A stretch of 64,000 nt of DNA from Ceratodon purpureus (GCA_014871385.1 CM026426.1:87052526-87116525); one strand, 5' to 3'. Numbered from the stretch's first letter, positions 22,953 to 36,998 are shown. Notes: generated from the sequence alone by a model not told the origin. Made by a program: numbers and translations.

Positions 22953-24715
22953 CGTGACCTTACCGGCTCCCCAACATGAGCAAAATGTGGAGTAGGTGTT
23001 GTACACTGAACCTCTTGGTTTCAGCACTTGGGATATGTGTCTGCCTTTCTGCGTCTCTAAGGCTGTCAGTTTGGATCGCTTTGAGGTCTAAGTCCTCTGA
23101 CGTCGCATATTGTTGGTCCTGTCTGCACCACGATTATGCTGCGTTTTATCTCCATTTGCATGCCAGGTACCTCCCCTCAAACCATGTCAGGATTAGGTCA
23201 TGTCTTTGCAGTAAACGGCATAGCAACGGCTGTTTGGATGTGACTGCGTTGTACAATAAAGCGTTGAATCAGCGTCATTACCATATTCTTGCTCCACGGC
23301 ATCTCATCTGTCTTGCTCTCTCTTGGTACTGTGGGAAGCTTGTCCTCTCTTACATGCTCTTCTCTTGTCCTGGATGAGCAATAGATCCTGCATGTCATTT
23401 TCCCATTCATTTTTTTGCATTACCTTGTGGTATATAAACATAACTAAAGGAATCGGTGTACACAAATAAGCTTCTACTGCATCGATATCTCGAGTACCGT
23501 GGAACTCAAAGACACTGCGTAAAAACTGACAGGACAACGCAGTCACCACCGCCGCCACGGATATTATTTCATTCTCACCCACAAATATACAAACTCCATT
23601 GACAGTGAAGGAATATACCTGAAAAGAGCTCACCCTTTGGATACTCCTCTCAGCCATGTCACGGGCATGTACCCCTTCACAGAGAAAGGAGGGGTGTGTC
23701 CTCGTCCCTCCGGCATTGTTCTCTCGCCGCTCCTTTTGCTTGCCGTCCTGCGACTCCTCGCATGTAAGATCTCCCGATCCACCTTCGCATATCGGGTCAC
23801 ATTGTTGCCAAGTCAGGCTGATAGGAAAACCCCTCCGTTTGTCTGCTCTCCCGTTTTTGAGTTTATGTAGCGGCGCTGCACATGGCTACCCTGAACACTC
23901 GACATGGACTTTGTGTTGGTTTACAACGTCGACATCAATTCAATGTCAATGCATTTCTCAAGGACTAGGTAGTAATTATGCGCTCTCACCTTCCTCTATG
24001 CGAGCATGCACAAATCTTATGCCGTGTAGTGTAGCGCATAATGCATACTAGATGCTATTACGTCGCTGCCATCATCTTTTTAACCCTAACGGTCATCTCA
24101 GTGCAATCGGCGCCACCCTCAGAGGGGATCACGAGTGCGCCGCGGGTTTCAAAAGCACCCGAGCATAAGAGGCCGCCGCGTTCTCATCTGTCTTAGATCT
24201 CGATGCTCAGTTACTGTCCACCTTGGCAAACCTAGATGCATTGAGTAGCACGGAGAGTCCGATTTCCAAGAATATATATGTGCCATCTTTGTTCTTCTTA
24301 CCATTCTACTTGCACATTCGGTGGAACGAGAGTAGTCGGTTTTCTTCTTGCTTGCGTTTTCTCTTAGAGTTCACCACCATGTTCGGACAAACAAAGCAGG
24401 TTCACCTTCTTATATACATTGCACACCAATGTCAAGGCCCAATCAGGTGCGTTTACATGAATTTCTATCCATGACTGTACTGTGTCTCCCCCGCATCTAT
24501 ATTCATGCGTAGAAGCTGCTCGACTTCGTGTATGTGAAGTAATTTGGTTCAATGTTGTGCAGCCACAGCTGAATATACCTTTGCCACATTGCGCCTTGAA
24601 TTCAACTCCTCGTAGCGGCCTAGTCGGCGATGGGCGCGGCGGTTCATCCAGAGGCACTCCATTAGTACGTGCATTCTCAAACAACGTCCTCGACGGATCA
24701 ACAATCGTACCCATT
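22953..24715 (-). other. Host DNA right of the MULE with two weak minus-strand ORFs
   Basis: 23657-23304 (117 residues) has an acceptor-like 'cttttcag' followed by a plausible exon (VYSFTVNGVCIFVGENEI…). 24714-24364 (116 residues) starts MGTIVDPSRTLFENARTNG and contains VQSWIEIHVNAPDWALTLV. Both have balanced composition and could be exons of a minus-strand gene, but I recognise no domain and found no complete model. 22953-23300 shows nothing. Confidence 0.25.
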
Positions 24716-24745
24716 TGACCTAGGGTTGCTTATGCTCCCTCCGGC

Positions 24746-27082
24746 ATGTCTATCGCACCGTCCCCATCGCGCACCTTTGCCGCCTCAATTCCTCCTTGTC
24801 ACTGCATCTCCGATCCACTGCCTTCGACATCTACACCGACTCCCACTTCCGTGACAGTTCCACAGTCAACAGCGCTCGTCGTCGAAGCTCAGCGGCCTCC
24901 AATCGCTCCTTGTCTAGCACGGTGGATCGCCCAGAATGCGGCTAGGCATCATCACCGGTAACTAGACTAAGCTGCATATGGTGAGATGCAGGCCGCGCAT
25001 GCTGCTGGTTGGCTGGCGCGCTTCCCCATACCTACGACTCCATCCGGCGACATAATTGGACAACGGACCAAATGGCACAAGGTTGTTCAAGCCATTGCGA
25101 ATTGAACTCTCGACTGGTCAATAAGAGAGCACAAGAAACACCCCATATCATGGAAGTGGAGTCTAGCTACCATCCAACATGAATTGGACGAAATGTTCAG
25201 TTTTGACGTACCTGTTAAGGAGGATGTCCTGACTGAATACCTTGCAGGATTCATCAGCAATGACAGATCAAAGTGGAAGAAATGGTGGACTGAGAACAAC
25301 CACCAAAAACACAAAGATTGCCGTAACAAGGCGTTTGCGATGCTTGATAAATACTAGAGAAGTGATGCAGGAAAGAGAGAGAACGAGCTTATGAAGGAGA
25401 AGAGAGCTCGCGTAGGTGCCACGTCCAGTGGGAGTCTCCTGTACACCAATGACTCCCCTTCAAAGAAACGAGCTCGACACGACCCTCGAACGGAGCCATT
25501 TGTAGAATTCAACGACGATGACGACGACCTGGAATTTGACAATCGCCTTGGCAGCCCGGTACAATTATGTCCAATCTTTAGATTGTTCCCGCCTTCGAGC
25601 GTGTTTCCCTTATCCTGCTAGTTTTCACAAATTTGAACCTCCATGTATCATCTCGCTCCATGCCACACATCTTGAAGCGCATTCATAACTATATGTAACA
25701 TCCTGCTCCATGTCGCATGCTCAGGATTACGACGCAGTCACCTTCACCACTCACACTCCATTCAAAAATTTTGAAAGCACATGCTTTGAGCCATCGATAC
25801 CGCTAGGCCATTACTCTTTCATGGATGCTGATATAGAGCTTGCAAACGATGGCCTTGTAGGTTCGCATAGCGAGACCTCAAATCCATCGCAAGCCATGTA
25901 CCTGCATGCAAACATAAGTTTTAAGTTGACCTGCAATGTAATAACTTCATTTTCTCTTCGATTATCGTGTATGACTTTGAAATAATAGGAAGGCATACAC
26001 TTACCTCGTCCTCTTTACTTGCTCCCTGTGCGTGCCCACACCCTTACAAACATCCTCGTCATCCACGTCCCACACATAGTACTGGTCTGACGAAGTACGA
26101 ATTGAATTATTTTGAGTCTCAGTGAGAACTCCTAGCATGAACTCGCTTATAGGTGCTCAAGTCCATGTTGATTAACTGCGAGGACTCTACCCTGGCCATG
26201 GGGAGTCGCTTAGATTTCATTCAAGATGTGGTTAGTAGCACTTGGACGGCCATGCAAGAACTCATTGCAATGATAAAAGAAACTGCTACCTTTGTGAACA
26301 ACGTGCCCATATCGACAGAACCGTCCTGAATTCACCTCAGTGATCAGGTACAATATTCCCTAAGTGAAAATTCAATTCCCTCACACAATTGCAACATTTC
26401 AATATGCTCGTACTCTAATACTCACAGACATGAATGATTTGCCACACACTCGCCATCACGCAGCGATAGAACTATCATACTTTCCCCAAATTCGGCTGTT
26501 ACCACAACAATAACTAAGCCGCACGACGTCGAGGTCCCCACTCTTCCAATAGCAATTCAGGGGCAACCGCAGGCCGTCAAATTAGGAGCTCCTCGGGAGA
26601 TAACCGAGGCCACAAGTACTCCCACGTCTTCAGTCATCGTTCGCCCGGTTGAAGTGTCACCGGTCCACGCCGCTCCTGCATCAATCCTCGTTCCACCAGA
26701 GCCTCCTATGGGTGCTGAGAAGCCCCAAGACATTGCCGCATGTGGCTATCCCATGGAGCTAGACTCCGCTACTCCACCTTCCACCACAGCTTCCAACCCG
26801 ATGATGCAAATCTTATTCCCACAGGCGCTATCAGACTGGGAGACGGATTTCGAGTCACTCCCTACCCGTCGCGTTCAGCCAGCGGATATTGTAGAGGTTC
26901 AGACACAAGGACGGAAGAAGGGGAAATTGCCAATAGTAAGCACAAAAGTGCCACCGGAGCCCATCGTACCTAGAGACGAGGGATGTGATGTGATATCAAT
27001 TGGAAAACTTGTGTGGGTCCTTCATGACCAATTTCCTCTATTTCCTCTAGTTGTCGGTCAAGGGAAGGCACGTGTGGCATGA
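24746..27082 (+). pseudogene. Broken multi-exon gene, transposon-protein-like
   Basis: Exon-like pieces: 24746-24961; about 24992-25555; from 25735; 26152-26329; and 26654-27082. The second starts after 'gagatgcag' and runs in one frame with TGA at 25103-25105 and TAG at 25355-25357. It carries W-rich, charged segments (NDRSKWKKWWTENN, then HKDCRNKAFAMLDKY and RENELMKEKRA) followed by an acidic DDDDDLEFDN stretch. This layout recalls the plant transposase-associated proteins of En/Spm (CACTA) and similar elements, in which a WW…HKDC…YW block precedes a Lys/Glu-rich linker. The stops sit where Arg (CGA) and Trp (TGG) are expected. The later pieces are Ser/Pro/Thr-rich. The family assignment is tentative. 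Confidence 0.45.
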
Positions 27083-27439
27083 AGGACAAAGTCAAATAAA
27101 CTGGGAGCGCAATGTTTGAAGGTCATCAGTGGATTCAAGTGCACCAAATCTTCAAGCACCCAGTTTTGCTAATGTTCCGTGAATCCAAGATTGGCTGTTC
27201 CATTGTCGAGAGTGCCTTGCCTCCAACGCAAGGATGCCACAAATCAATTATGTGGTCGTCACGACATTTAGTCACGTTTAAACCGTAGCGTATGTCAGTT
27301 ACGTATCCCCCTCAATTGTAGCCATGTCAATGGCATTCTATTGCACAATACATTGCACCGGATTACTATCTTTGCTTTCATAAATCTTGCTACATATCTC
27401 CCACATATAATCAGCATGCAACCGTTAACAGACACGGAT

Positions 27440-27725
27440 CTCTAAATTCACTGCCACACCCTATCTGCACGCTTTCCAATTCCTACAATAAACCCTAAAT
27501 TCACTACCGGATCCTCTCCTTATGCTTCCCAATTTAGACCATAAACCCTAAGTTCACTGCCAGATCTTATCTTTATGCTTCCCAATTCAGACGCTAAATC
27601 CGAATTTCATTGCCAGATTCTGTCTACACACTTCCCAATTCAGAAATTGAACCCTAGATTCACCGCCACATCTTATTTGACTTCCTCCCAATTCGGACAC
27701 TGAACTCTAATTTCATTGCCAATTG
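27440..27725. repeat. Tandem repeat, about five units of 55-62 bp
   Basis: The unit is roughly 'taaaccctaaattcactgccagatcctatctttatgcttcccaattcagac'. Copies begin near 27445, 27490, 27543, 27594 and 27650, and similarity falls toward the edges. The aaaccctaa word inside is not telomeric, because it occurs once per long unit. Confidence 0.7.
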
Positions 27726-28079
27726 GCTGATAACGGAGAGCTCCAGGTCAACAAACAACTGTACTAATAATATGCTTTGTACAGCATGCGGAATAATTGG
27801 ACAAACTTTATCTACAGCAAATTCTAACCCTAACTATGCGGGAAGAAGAAACGCACTCAATATCATCATATGACGTTGCCTTCAACTCATGCTCACGACC
27901 AAACCCTAAACCCGAGCCGTTTCTAATACTCGGACCCTATCAAAGTCACAACTACCTGCGGCCCATCGCATGTCATCTACCCTCGACCGCTATGGTATCT
28001 ACACTAACCAAGACATCCTCCTTTGACATCCTCAAGTACTTGATCGCGATTGGTCCGGTTAACACATCCCTAGCCGGCA

Positions 28080-31000
28080 TACATACCTAGCCGGCAGGAA
28101 AACTTTGCTCCTTCCTTACCCGGACTTCAAAGCCAAGGAGGGTAAAAAGGTTGAAACACTATGCAGGGTTAAAGGGACTGCTTCTGGTTTGGGTGGTGCA
28201 CTAGTTGGATAGTTCGTGACATTGGGTGCTAGTCAACCTCCGAAAGTGGCTGGAGACAACAAGGGTGGGGGAAGGCACGAAGATGTGGACGAGGAAGACG
28301 AGGACGAAGACATGGATGGAGTAAAAAGTGACAGAGGAGTGCAGTTGCAAACCGTACTTCCACCGGCTGATCTCTTCTAGTCGAAGGCCCCTTCGCGGCC
28401 CAAGAAGGATTCCAAGACAGCTAAACAAGAGAAATCAGGAGTTGGTGCTTTACGGAAGACGAAGGCCACAACCAAACCCGGGTCAACGACGCCTATTTGA
28501 AAGGAGGTACAAAAAGAAGATGGAGGGACGGTGAAGAAGCGGGTTCCAGAGGCAGATATTGCTGCACACATCGAGGCAGTTAAAGAGGTGAAGAAGACGC
28601 GACACCCTAAACATGATGTTGAAGATGGAGGTGAAGGTTGTGGGCAGGGTTTTCTATTTGGTCGTGACTTGGCCCTCTTGCGTCATAATGTCGGAACGTC
28701 ACGACGGTTTAGAGTCACGACCGGACGTCCCATTCGGTCTTTATTGTGACGGCCCAACTTCGAATGCAACCTTTTCATTTATACTTTTTCATTTTTACAT
28801 TACAAAACCTATTATGACGTCGGAGGACCATCGTCGCAACCCATTCCGACGTCGGGTCAGGATAGTCACGACCAGACGGGATAGAAAACCCTGGTTGTGG
28901 GGCCAGGGTTACGCGGGCGAATACTAGTGGATTAGGGAAACGTAAGGCGGTAGCTGAAGATGATAGTTTCCACGTCTCTATGAGGCCCCCCCACCCCAAG
29001 TCGGAGGGTGAACGATTTATCAACGGAATGTGCTGAACCAGCACATGAGGTAAGTCCTAATTTAATGGAAGTCCTTAGTGATAAAGAGAGAGCAATATCC
29101 CTACTACGTGATAAGTATTTGTTGCAGGTCCCCTCTCATAGAGGTCGAAGTAGGAATCAGATGACACTACATAGGTTTGTAACGTTTTGTGACGATTTAC
29201 CGAGTCAGCCGGTTTTTCGTGACACTGAGGTAGCGAACTGTCACGGTGATGGGAACTTCCGGAAATTGATTATGCAAGTGCCCTTGAAGCTGACGGCAAG
29301 TGCAATCAGAGTCACGATTTGGAGGTTATGCAGGAAGACCCGGTTATGATGGCAACTTCTCCTGGCTTGGTGAAAGAAAGACCTTCGGCCTTGGTGGTAG
29401 AGAGCGATGATTGGGGCTAGAATGTGATGCTTCAGAACTTCTGGGCGGATGAGAAGGGTTTCCCGGTGCCCTTCTCGTTCCATCCTCTCTTAGAAGAGCG
29501 CTACCAAGTATGAGCACGATTGCTTGGAGACCTGAAAAAGGCCCATGTCAAACGCTACTATAAGGAGTCGGGAGGGGCTGAAAAGGACATCATACCGCCA
29601 GTGCGTCCGGAAAGGCCGAAGTTGCCGTTGTTATATCACCTTCGCGAGTTCGAGGGTCAAGTGACACTGCTATGGTCTTGGCAGTGTACAAGCGGGGAAG
29701 AGTTTGCACATAAGTGGACTGCCGGTGTAAAAACTGAGGACTTTAGGCACAAGCTCATGCGGTGCGCTTATTGGTGGATACGACGTAAGGTTTGTATACA
29801 AAGGCTCGGTTACTATGTAAATGAAACGCAGATGGGGTCCTTTTATAAACTGTGTCACAGTATTGTAAATTATAGTGTCACTTAGTCGGTGTGTCACGAC
29901 ATCTAACCAAAGACCCGGATTGACAATGTCTTAATCGCACGGTGACAAGACATTGCCACTACCACCAGACATGGTACATGCCATCACCGCGTCTATTGAC
30001 TCGTTGGTCCAGACCGTAGAGAACATCGTTGTTTACGAAGATCTACACGGACTTCAGGTATATATACAGTGGATACTTGACCACGCTAGATACGAAGAGG
30101 ACATGCACCAATATAAAGTCAGGCTATGAAAGAGGAAGGAGATCCTTGTACAGGAAGGGACAGACAATTTTAGAAGGAAGAATGGGCGGTTGGTGGAGGA
30201 GGTTTGATGGGATTGGAGCCCATTCCGAATAATATTGTGTACTACCGTCAACACCTTTGGGAGACTAACGCAGCTGCCATGGCGACATGATGGTAAGTGA
30301 CATTCCATTGGTCATTGAATGTCAATTGCTTAAATGTAATGTTTTAATTTGTTTCTGAACCCTTTAAGTTTTTATGTCACTGCAGTGGTAGAAGGTAAAG
30401 AAGTAAGGGCAGCACTTTAGTGTTCCCGGATCAAGCCATTACCCCCCACGCCACTCATATACGTATTGGGAACACTTTTCTGAAACGACCATGGCCTCTA
30501 CAGGCAGCTCACTTGCCCCATATACGGACTCCGACTTGAAGGTATACGAGAAGAGTGTAGAACGCCGTCGAAACTAAAGAAGGCATTCTCCTTGTTTCTG
30601 GAGACAGGTGCTTATGAGTACGAGGGGCTAGGGTTTACACTTGAAGAGTCATTACGTGATACTATGTACATGCAAATTCAGGCAGTCACCGACGGTCAGG
30701 ATGAAGATGACGTGGGGCAGGTCTTGAGCTGGGTACAAAATGTGCAGATGAGGGCCCTACAAGATTTTGCCATCTCTCAACCTCTACAATTCATTTGCGC
30801 TTGGGAGACTATTGATCAAGCTCACTGGTCATAACATTCGAAGCTGTGGTTGATGGCTTTGCGGGCTAGGGCAGAGCGCAACTTGGGATGGGTGAGTAGT
30901 GTTGTAATGCCAATATGGACTCCAAGAGTAGCTACGTTACAGCTTGAAATCCAGGATCTTGTGCAAGATACTAGCATAGCGATTCAAGTGGAGGAGGACT

Positions 31001-31951
31001 ACCACTTGTAAGTGTGTGCGGCGGAGGGGGTCACGGAAGCCTCCACAGTTCCAGAGTCAGCGTTGGTGAAGACCGTGTGTGACACTGAGGTTCCAAATAT
31101 GGGTCCGCCAACAGAAATTATTAGTGACGATGTCACCTGCATCAGTACAGGGGTACACAAGGAGCGGGCTCTTAGTGAAAGAGAAGAAGGCGGTGTAAGA
31201 GCTGTCGGCATTGTCACATTACTCAAGAACTCACAGCACCTGGACGTTGGTGACACTGGGTGCATACCGGATACAAGTTCTGCAGGCGAGGTCAATACGG
31301 AGGGTACCGAAGAGCCACAGTCACTTCTTCGTAACACTGGCGAGACAAATGAGATACCTCGTCAGGCAATGGTTGATTCTGACGGATAGCACAACCGACT
31401 TGTATGTGACACCTCAAAAACCGAGAAGGTACATGGACAAGATCCACCTGCAGCAATAGAGGCAAAGGCGAATGGAAGGGGGGGCATAGGAGTCGTTGGA
31501 GAGAAGGGACAGGAAGGCCAGATACTTATGCCTGTGGATGGAAGTGGAGCAGAAGTTGAAGATGTAGGAAGTAGAGAAGCGACGGTGGATGTCACAAATG
31601 CGCAGGGTGACAGTGACGATGTTAACGGGGCACCTCCGAAAAGTGACAACAACTTACCCTGTAGTATCAGAGATTGCACCATTGTTCAGTTAGGAGAAAA
31701 ACCGGATGGTGATCAACCAGGCGAGGACGCAGAAACCAATAAGCTGACACCGCTTCCGTCTTTGGATGAAGTGAAGTTTCCTGCGGGGGATGATTCTTGC
31801 AATCCTGGAGACCTCGTTGTGGAGGAAGCTCCACCCAATGTCTTCCCACGGATTACCGCTATCCTTAACTACAGTCAATCTTCGACATCCGACCCTCTCC
31901 TAACCCTAGCTCAATTTCAAAACACAGCCCACGCAGGTCACAGTAAGAAGG
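28080..31951 (+). pseudogene. Decayed plus-strand gene(s), unknown family
   Basis: One frame from about 28140 to 28747 reads acidic then lysine-rich protein (DEEDEDEDMDGVKSDRG, then RPKKDSKTAKQEKSGVG and IAAHIEAVKEVKKT), interrupted by TAG near 28219 and 28378 and TGA at 28498. Another frame from 30592 to about 31950 is open except for TAA at 30832, TAA at 31009 (which overlaps a GTAAGT donor) and TAG at 31387. It begins with a folded-looking segment (LEESLRDTMYMQIQAV, SWVQNVQMRALQDF) and ends in an acidic Ser/Thr/Glu-rich tail. ORFs at 29008-29349 and 29520-29885 lie between. The overall layout resembles a plant transposon accessory protein. It is cut at 31952 by the LTR of element B. Confidence 0.35.
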
Positions 31952-32564
31952 TGTGGGATCCGAGAAACTCAAAGTAAACTCGATAATCCCCAACCGGAGT
32001 TAGGATTCAATTAATTTTTCATTTTTTTGGTTAATTAGGTATAAACTAGCTAGACACTATACGTATTAAGAGTTAGTCAGAATCGGGTGCTCGAGGATCC
32101 TTAAAAACAGTTAACGCAGGCCATATTCTTGGGTCTCGATCTCGGAACTCGGAAAAGAAAACTTGGATCGAGGGAGCCTTCCGAAAGTTGATTGTTATCG
32201 TAACGGCGTGCGAGATCCGATTCGACGCGGAAGTCATCATGATCGGATAACGCTTGGCCCGTTACGGTGGCGGCTGCAATTACAAGCCGCCGCGACGTTA
32301 ATGATCCCCTGAGTATATATGCCAGAGTATTAGGGTTTGGAGTTCCTTTTTGCGCACTGTAAGTAGAGAGTGAAAGAGCGGTGAGGTGTTTTTGTCTTTT
32401 CCGATTCACTAGCAGTTGGATTTTTGGGTTTCTTGCTGTCGGCTTGTAAAGGGAGGGGAGTGAGACGTAGCAATGGCGCCAATTCAGCTTAAAGTTCTCA
32501 GCCCCGCAGTTCCAAGGACTGATAGTGAGATGAAGGAGCTGGTTGATGATCTCACCCGGATGAG
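31952..32564 (+). mobile_element. Element B, truncated 5' end: LTR plus the first codons of its ORF
   Basis: Begins TGTGGGATCCGAGAAACTC and follows 60483 onward of the right copy, including a TATATAT at 32314-32320 and the ATG at 32473. The ORF starts MAPIQLKVLSPAV and breaks off at 32564, where the LTR of element A begins. The two B copies are clearly diverged. The 3' boundary of the LTR proper cannot be set, because both copies continue into the ORF. Confidence 0.75.
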
Positions 32565-32986
32565 TGTTAACCGGAGATTTATCCATCTCCCCTTTCCTCG
32601 TTCCCACTAGTACTTTTACAGTTTTCCATCCTTGTCTTTGACAGTCATTTAGTCGGCTGGATGAACTCTGTCCGAGCCGACTGGATGAACTGTGTCGGAG
32701 CCGACTGGATGAATTCTGCTGGACTCTTAAGGCAGATTTTAGGGTTTTTGAGATCATTCCTCACTAGTGCACTCAGAGTTAAGAGAGACTGAGGAGACTT
32801 TATGAGCTACTGTACCATGATTTTGGGGCATTTTGACCCTCTTTATACAGTTTTGACTCACTTTTCCACTTCTTTTTAGTGTTTCCAACATTGTATGAGT
32901 GTTTCAGCACCATTGCTAGTTGGGTTTTTGTAGGGTTTTGATGGGTTGTAAAGGCTAGGGTTTTATAGGAAATCCTCCCTTTACCA
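32565..32986 (+). repeat. Element A 5' LTR (422 bp)
   Basis: TGTTAACCGG…TTTACCA, matching 44587-45009. It contains three copies of a ~24-bp unit around GTCGGC/GCCGAC (32652, 32676, 32700). GCCGAC is the core of the DRE/CRT element bound by plant DREB/CBF factors. Confidence 0.92.
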
Positions 32987-34022
32987 TTGGCGACCAGGCT
33001 CTAGTTCATTCCATGTGAATCTCCTGCTGTTTGGGGGCTGTCCACACACTAGAAGGGTCAGAAAGTACACTCATTAGGGCTGCAGGGGTGCAGCAGGAGC
33101 TGTTACGACCTCCTAGTGGTGCTGATTGTTGTCAAATTTCAGTTCACAGGCTGCACAGTTTTGATTGGGTGTTGGGCGTCACTGCACGTGTCTGCATTGG
33201 GGGCAGGCTGCATCCTAGGCACTGGCAGACTCTTTGGTGTTACACTCGCCATCACTGGGGCAGCAGACAGAAGACAACGGTACTCAGGTGTTTCCAAGGC
33301 GGAGGCAGTGGTGCAGTTACAGGGGCAGACCAGCACACGTCAGGAGAAGTAGTGACAACAGAGCGGATCTGTTGCAGACTGGAGGGCGTAGGTGCTGCGA
33401 CGTTTTTTTTGAGGCAGAATTTTCATCACCCACCACAGTGAACTGAGGGCAGTTCACAGATCGAAAAAGGGGATACAGGCTGATCTGCAACCTCATCAAA
33501 ATAGAAGAGGTGAAGGTAAGTCACTTGTAACCCTAGCATTTCAGATTCAAAGTTACAGATCTAAAAAAATTGGGGTTAAGGAATTTGAATTTTGAATCTG
33601 GGTATATCGATTGGCACCTCAGTCAGCCTTGCGGATCTCAAAGTTGGAACCTGGACAGACTGTAGGATAGTGTGGAGTACTTGAGTCTGCAATTGAATTG
33701 TGTTTTCGGTAAAAGTGTAAGGGACAGTTAACCACAGGATTAAAAATCTGTAGGAGTTAATACACTGCAAAAAAGGAGATAGTAAACAGCTGGGAAGTAT
33801 ACCCCAGAACATGCTCAGTAAAAATTTTAATTATGGAAAAAGATGGTACTACTAACCGGGCGACACAGCTAGGGGGCTGCGGTTTGTGAGTGTTGTATTG
33901 ACAGGAAGACTCAGGACAGTGAACAGTCGACTGACTGTGAAGGGAGAAACAATCAGCCAACAACAGAGGCAAGTAGCACCATACAAGCAGCAGGAAGACC
34001 TAGCAGTCAACAATCAACATCC
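32987..34022 (+). other. Primer-binding site and leader of element A
   Basis: The sequence directly after the LTR, ttggcgaccaggctc at 32987-33001, is the expected position of the tRNA primer site; I could not match it to a particular tRNA. The following 1 kb has no convincing ORF. Stops are frequent and short frames overlap. Confidence 0.6.
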
Positions 34023-36998
34023 ATGGAGGAGGGGGACCAAAATGACCTGCGAGCAGAAAGGCAGGCCAGGGAACGATTGAGACGCTACATGCAACGGGAT
34101 GAACGGGCGACAGAGCCAACTCCAGCGGAAGGACATGGCCGACTTAGCTCGCAGGGCAGTGCGGCTAAGCAGGTAGGAGAACTCACTGACATGGAGGTGG
34201 AAAACGACCTGTCATCATCAGATGGGAGAACCAGAGAGAGCAGATTTGGAGGGGAGACGCAGTTCGAAAAAGGGGATAGGCTGAGCCGTCAGCCTGACCC
34301 AACGAGTGCCCCCTGGAAGTATCAAGACATGAAGAGGACATCATCATTCAGGAGGGATTTTTCCACTGCTGCAGATGATTACAACACCTTCAGAGAAGAA
34401 CGCCGGCAGACGCAGGAAGTCTTTGCAGAACCAACCCAGTGTCCCAGTACAGTCACTGGCAGAGCCAACGCGGGCGCAGAGCCGACTCGGGGGCGCAGCC
34501 GACCAGTCTCTCCTGTACACCTGCCACAAACCCCAGAAACCTTACCTGCTGCTTTTCAGAGTTTGAAGCAGAAGCTGGAAGAGACCAAGAGTCGATCAGT
34601 CCAGGAACAGGGACTGGCAAATCTCACAGAAGGTGGACCGAGCAGGAACGTTCATTTTTTGGACGAATTCAGACTCCGGGCTGAGTGGGAGCAAGAAGAG
34701 GAGGACAGGCGGGCTGTGGAAGCATTCAAAGCAGACTTACAAGCTAGAAGAGAGAGGGCCAAATAGTATTCTACGACCCACACTCACAGCAGGCCTGATC
34801 CAGGTAAATACCTCCAGCAATTGGAAGCTTTACAGCAGGCGGCACCCTCGGGCGAGGCGTCGTTACATCACTGCCATACTGAGCCACAATGGCCGCCAGA
34901 ACCGTCTCAGGCTGCATGGGAGCTTGAGTTCAACCGACGGGTCCAGGAGAGAGCTCAGAGGTTAGCCACTGAGCAGTTAGCGGCACAGCAAAGAGAGCAA
35001 CAAAGGGTGGAAAGGGAAAGGCAGGAGCTAGCGCAGCTGCACGATCTATGGGAGGAATAGAGACGAGAGCGCGAACAGCAACAGACTGAGGAGATCCCAG
35101 TCAGGACTCCCTACTTCATTGACCCAACTCCGGAGGTGCTAGGGGACAGAAAGATACCTGGACCCCTTCCAACTGCAGCTCCCTCGGCAGCCCATCGACC
35201 GCTTGCTTATGTGGATCACCTCACAGGTGACACCTATCACTCTGCCCAGCCGACTCAGCCCACAGACATTCCTGACAGAATAGCAGAGCCCACTTTTGGA
35301 AAAGCCGTCCCTGAAGTGATTTACGGGGGGAGGCCTACGGTTCACACAACACCCTCTGCCCCAATAGGCTACAGCCCACCTGCTGTCCCCGGAGGCCCTC
35401 ACAGTGCTGCACCTACTCCACACCCTCCGAGGCATCCCACAGTGACATCAGTAGTGCGACCTCCTGCTGTACCCACAGCCCGCACCACCGACTTCACCTC
35501 TGCGCCTCCTCGACCCCCTGTCAGTACTCAACGGAAGCAGTTGCCGTACAGAGCCTACAAGGAAGGTAGTGATCCAGATGCCCATCTCCGCTACTTTGAT
35601 AAATGTGCCTAGTTCAATGGGGAAACTGATGAACAAGTGATTATCACACTGTTTGGTACGACTCTTGTGGATAAAGCCCAGAGATGGTTTGATGATTGGC
35701 TGGATCACCATCTTTACTGCACGTGGGAAGAGGCTACGGAAGCTTTCAAACTGCGATATCGAGAGCAGGACTCCGATGAGCAGGTCTACATGACTCTCAG
35801 AACCTTCAAACAGGGTGAGGGAGAGAAGGTACAAGACTACTACGAACGTTTTATGAAGTTGATCAAGTGCCTGCAGACAGAAGTGGGAGAAGGGTTCAAG
35901 CTTACATATTTCAGGGCAGGTCTGCTTGATTACTTGAAGGTGACTACCAGTGGGTCTGCAGCAAATACCCTTACCGAACTGAAGGAGTTGGCTAGGCGCT
36001 GTGAGACTAATTGTACTGATGCTTCGGGGAAGAAGTTGTACTTCCAGGCCAAGAGGACAGAGCCGACTAATAGTCGGGCTAGTACTGCAAATGCCCAGAC
36101 AGATCAGGTGGAGACAGTCAACCGCAGGTTTTGCACGGTATGCAAGAAATTTGGGCATGAAGACAAATACTGCTTCATGAACCCAGATAACCCAAACAAC
36201 AGGCTACCCAGGGCAGATGGGAAGCCGACTGTAGGAGTTCACGAAGTATCAGCTACACAGCCGACCAGTGGCTCAGGAAGACAGTTCAACAGCCGACCTG
36301 GAGGATATCAAAACAGCGGAGCTGGCAGGATTGATGGGTGCTTCTTGTGTTTGGGCACCGACCATCAGATGCGTAATTGTCATTTACGCCTACAGTTTCA
36401 GCTAATGTTGGCTGCTGAAAAGCAAGGAACTAACTCTGTTGGTGTCAACAGTGTGGAGTTGCAGGAACTGGATCACCCTCAAGTGGCCACTATACTAACC
36501 AGGGCGGCTAGGGTGCGAGCTGGACTTCCACTGGAAGATAAGGAACTGAAAGAACCAGAACCACGACTGCCCAAGACTCAGGCAGACTGGGAGAAGGAGG
36601 AACGGCTCCGAAAGGAATTCATTGCTTTAACTGAGGAGATTAATTGGGAGAATGAGTTGGCACAGCAAAAGGAAGAGGAGCTTCAAAAAGCAAACGTGGC
36701 CAACTCTACAGCCACAGTTACAGACGGACCAATACTGGATAGCAACTGGGCAGGGTTTCCTGATGCGGATTGCTTGCAAGAGACACCCAAGCTAGTGCTG
36801 CCCGGGATTTCGACAGAGCCGACTACTCCCCAGCCTTCATCAGCCGTTAAGACTGTGAGCAGACAGATTTTACAGACACCTATTACTGTGTCTTTGGGGG
36901 AACTGCTCGAAGTAGCCCCCAACCTTACTGAGTATGTCAGAGCAAAAGTATTTTCCAATACTCAGCGACAGCATAGACTGTCATTTGAGCCGGTTTAG
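34023..36998 (+). pseudogene. Element A gag (nucleocapsid polyprotein)
   Basis: One frame from the ATG MEEGDQNDLRAERQ, interrupted by TAG at 34764, 35058 and 35610 and ending with TAG at 36996, which is followed in frame by the protease. The N-terminal third is charged and coiled-coil-like (RREREQQQ region), then Pro-rich. The retrotransposon gag domain (DPDAHLRYFDKCA … KAQRWFDDWLDH … DEQVYMTLRTFKQGEGEKV) lies at about 35545-35990. Two zinc knuckles, both C-x2-C-x4-H-x4-C, follow: CTVCKKFGHEDKYC and CFLCLGTDHQMRNC. The role is RNA packaging and particle formation. It is broken, so not expected to make full protein unless TAG is suppressed. Confidence 0.88.

Noticed and set aside
27480-27560. 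Interstitial telomere repeat (aaaccctaa)
   Set aside because: The word appears once per ~60-bp unit of a different tandem repeat, not as a 7-bp array.
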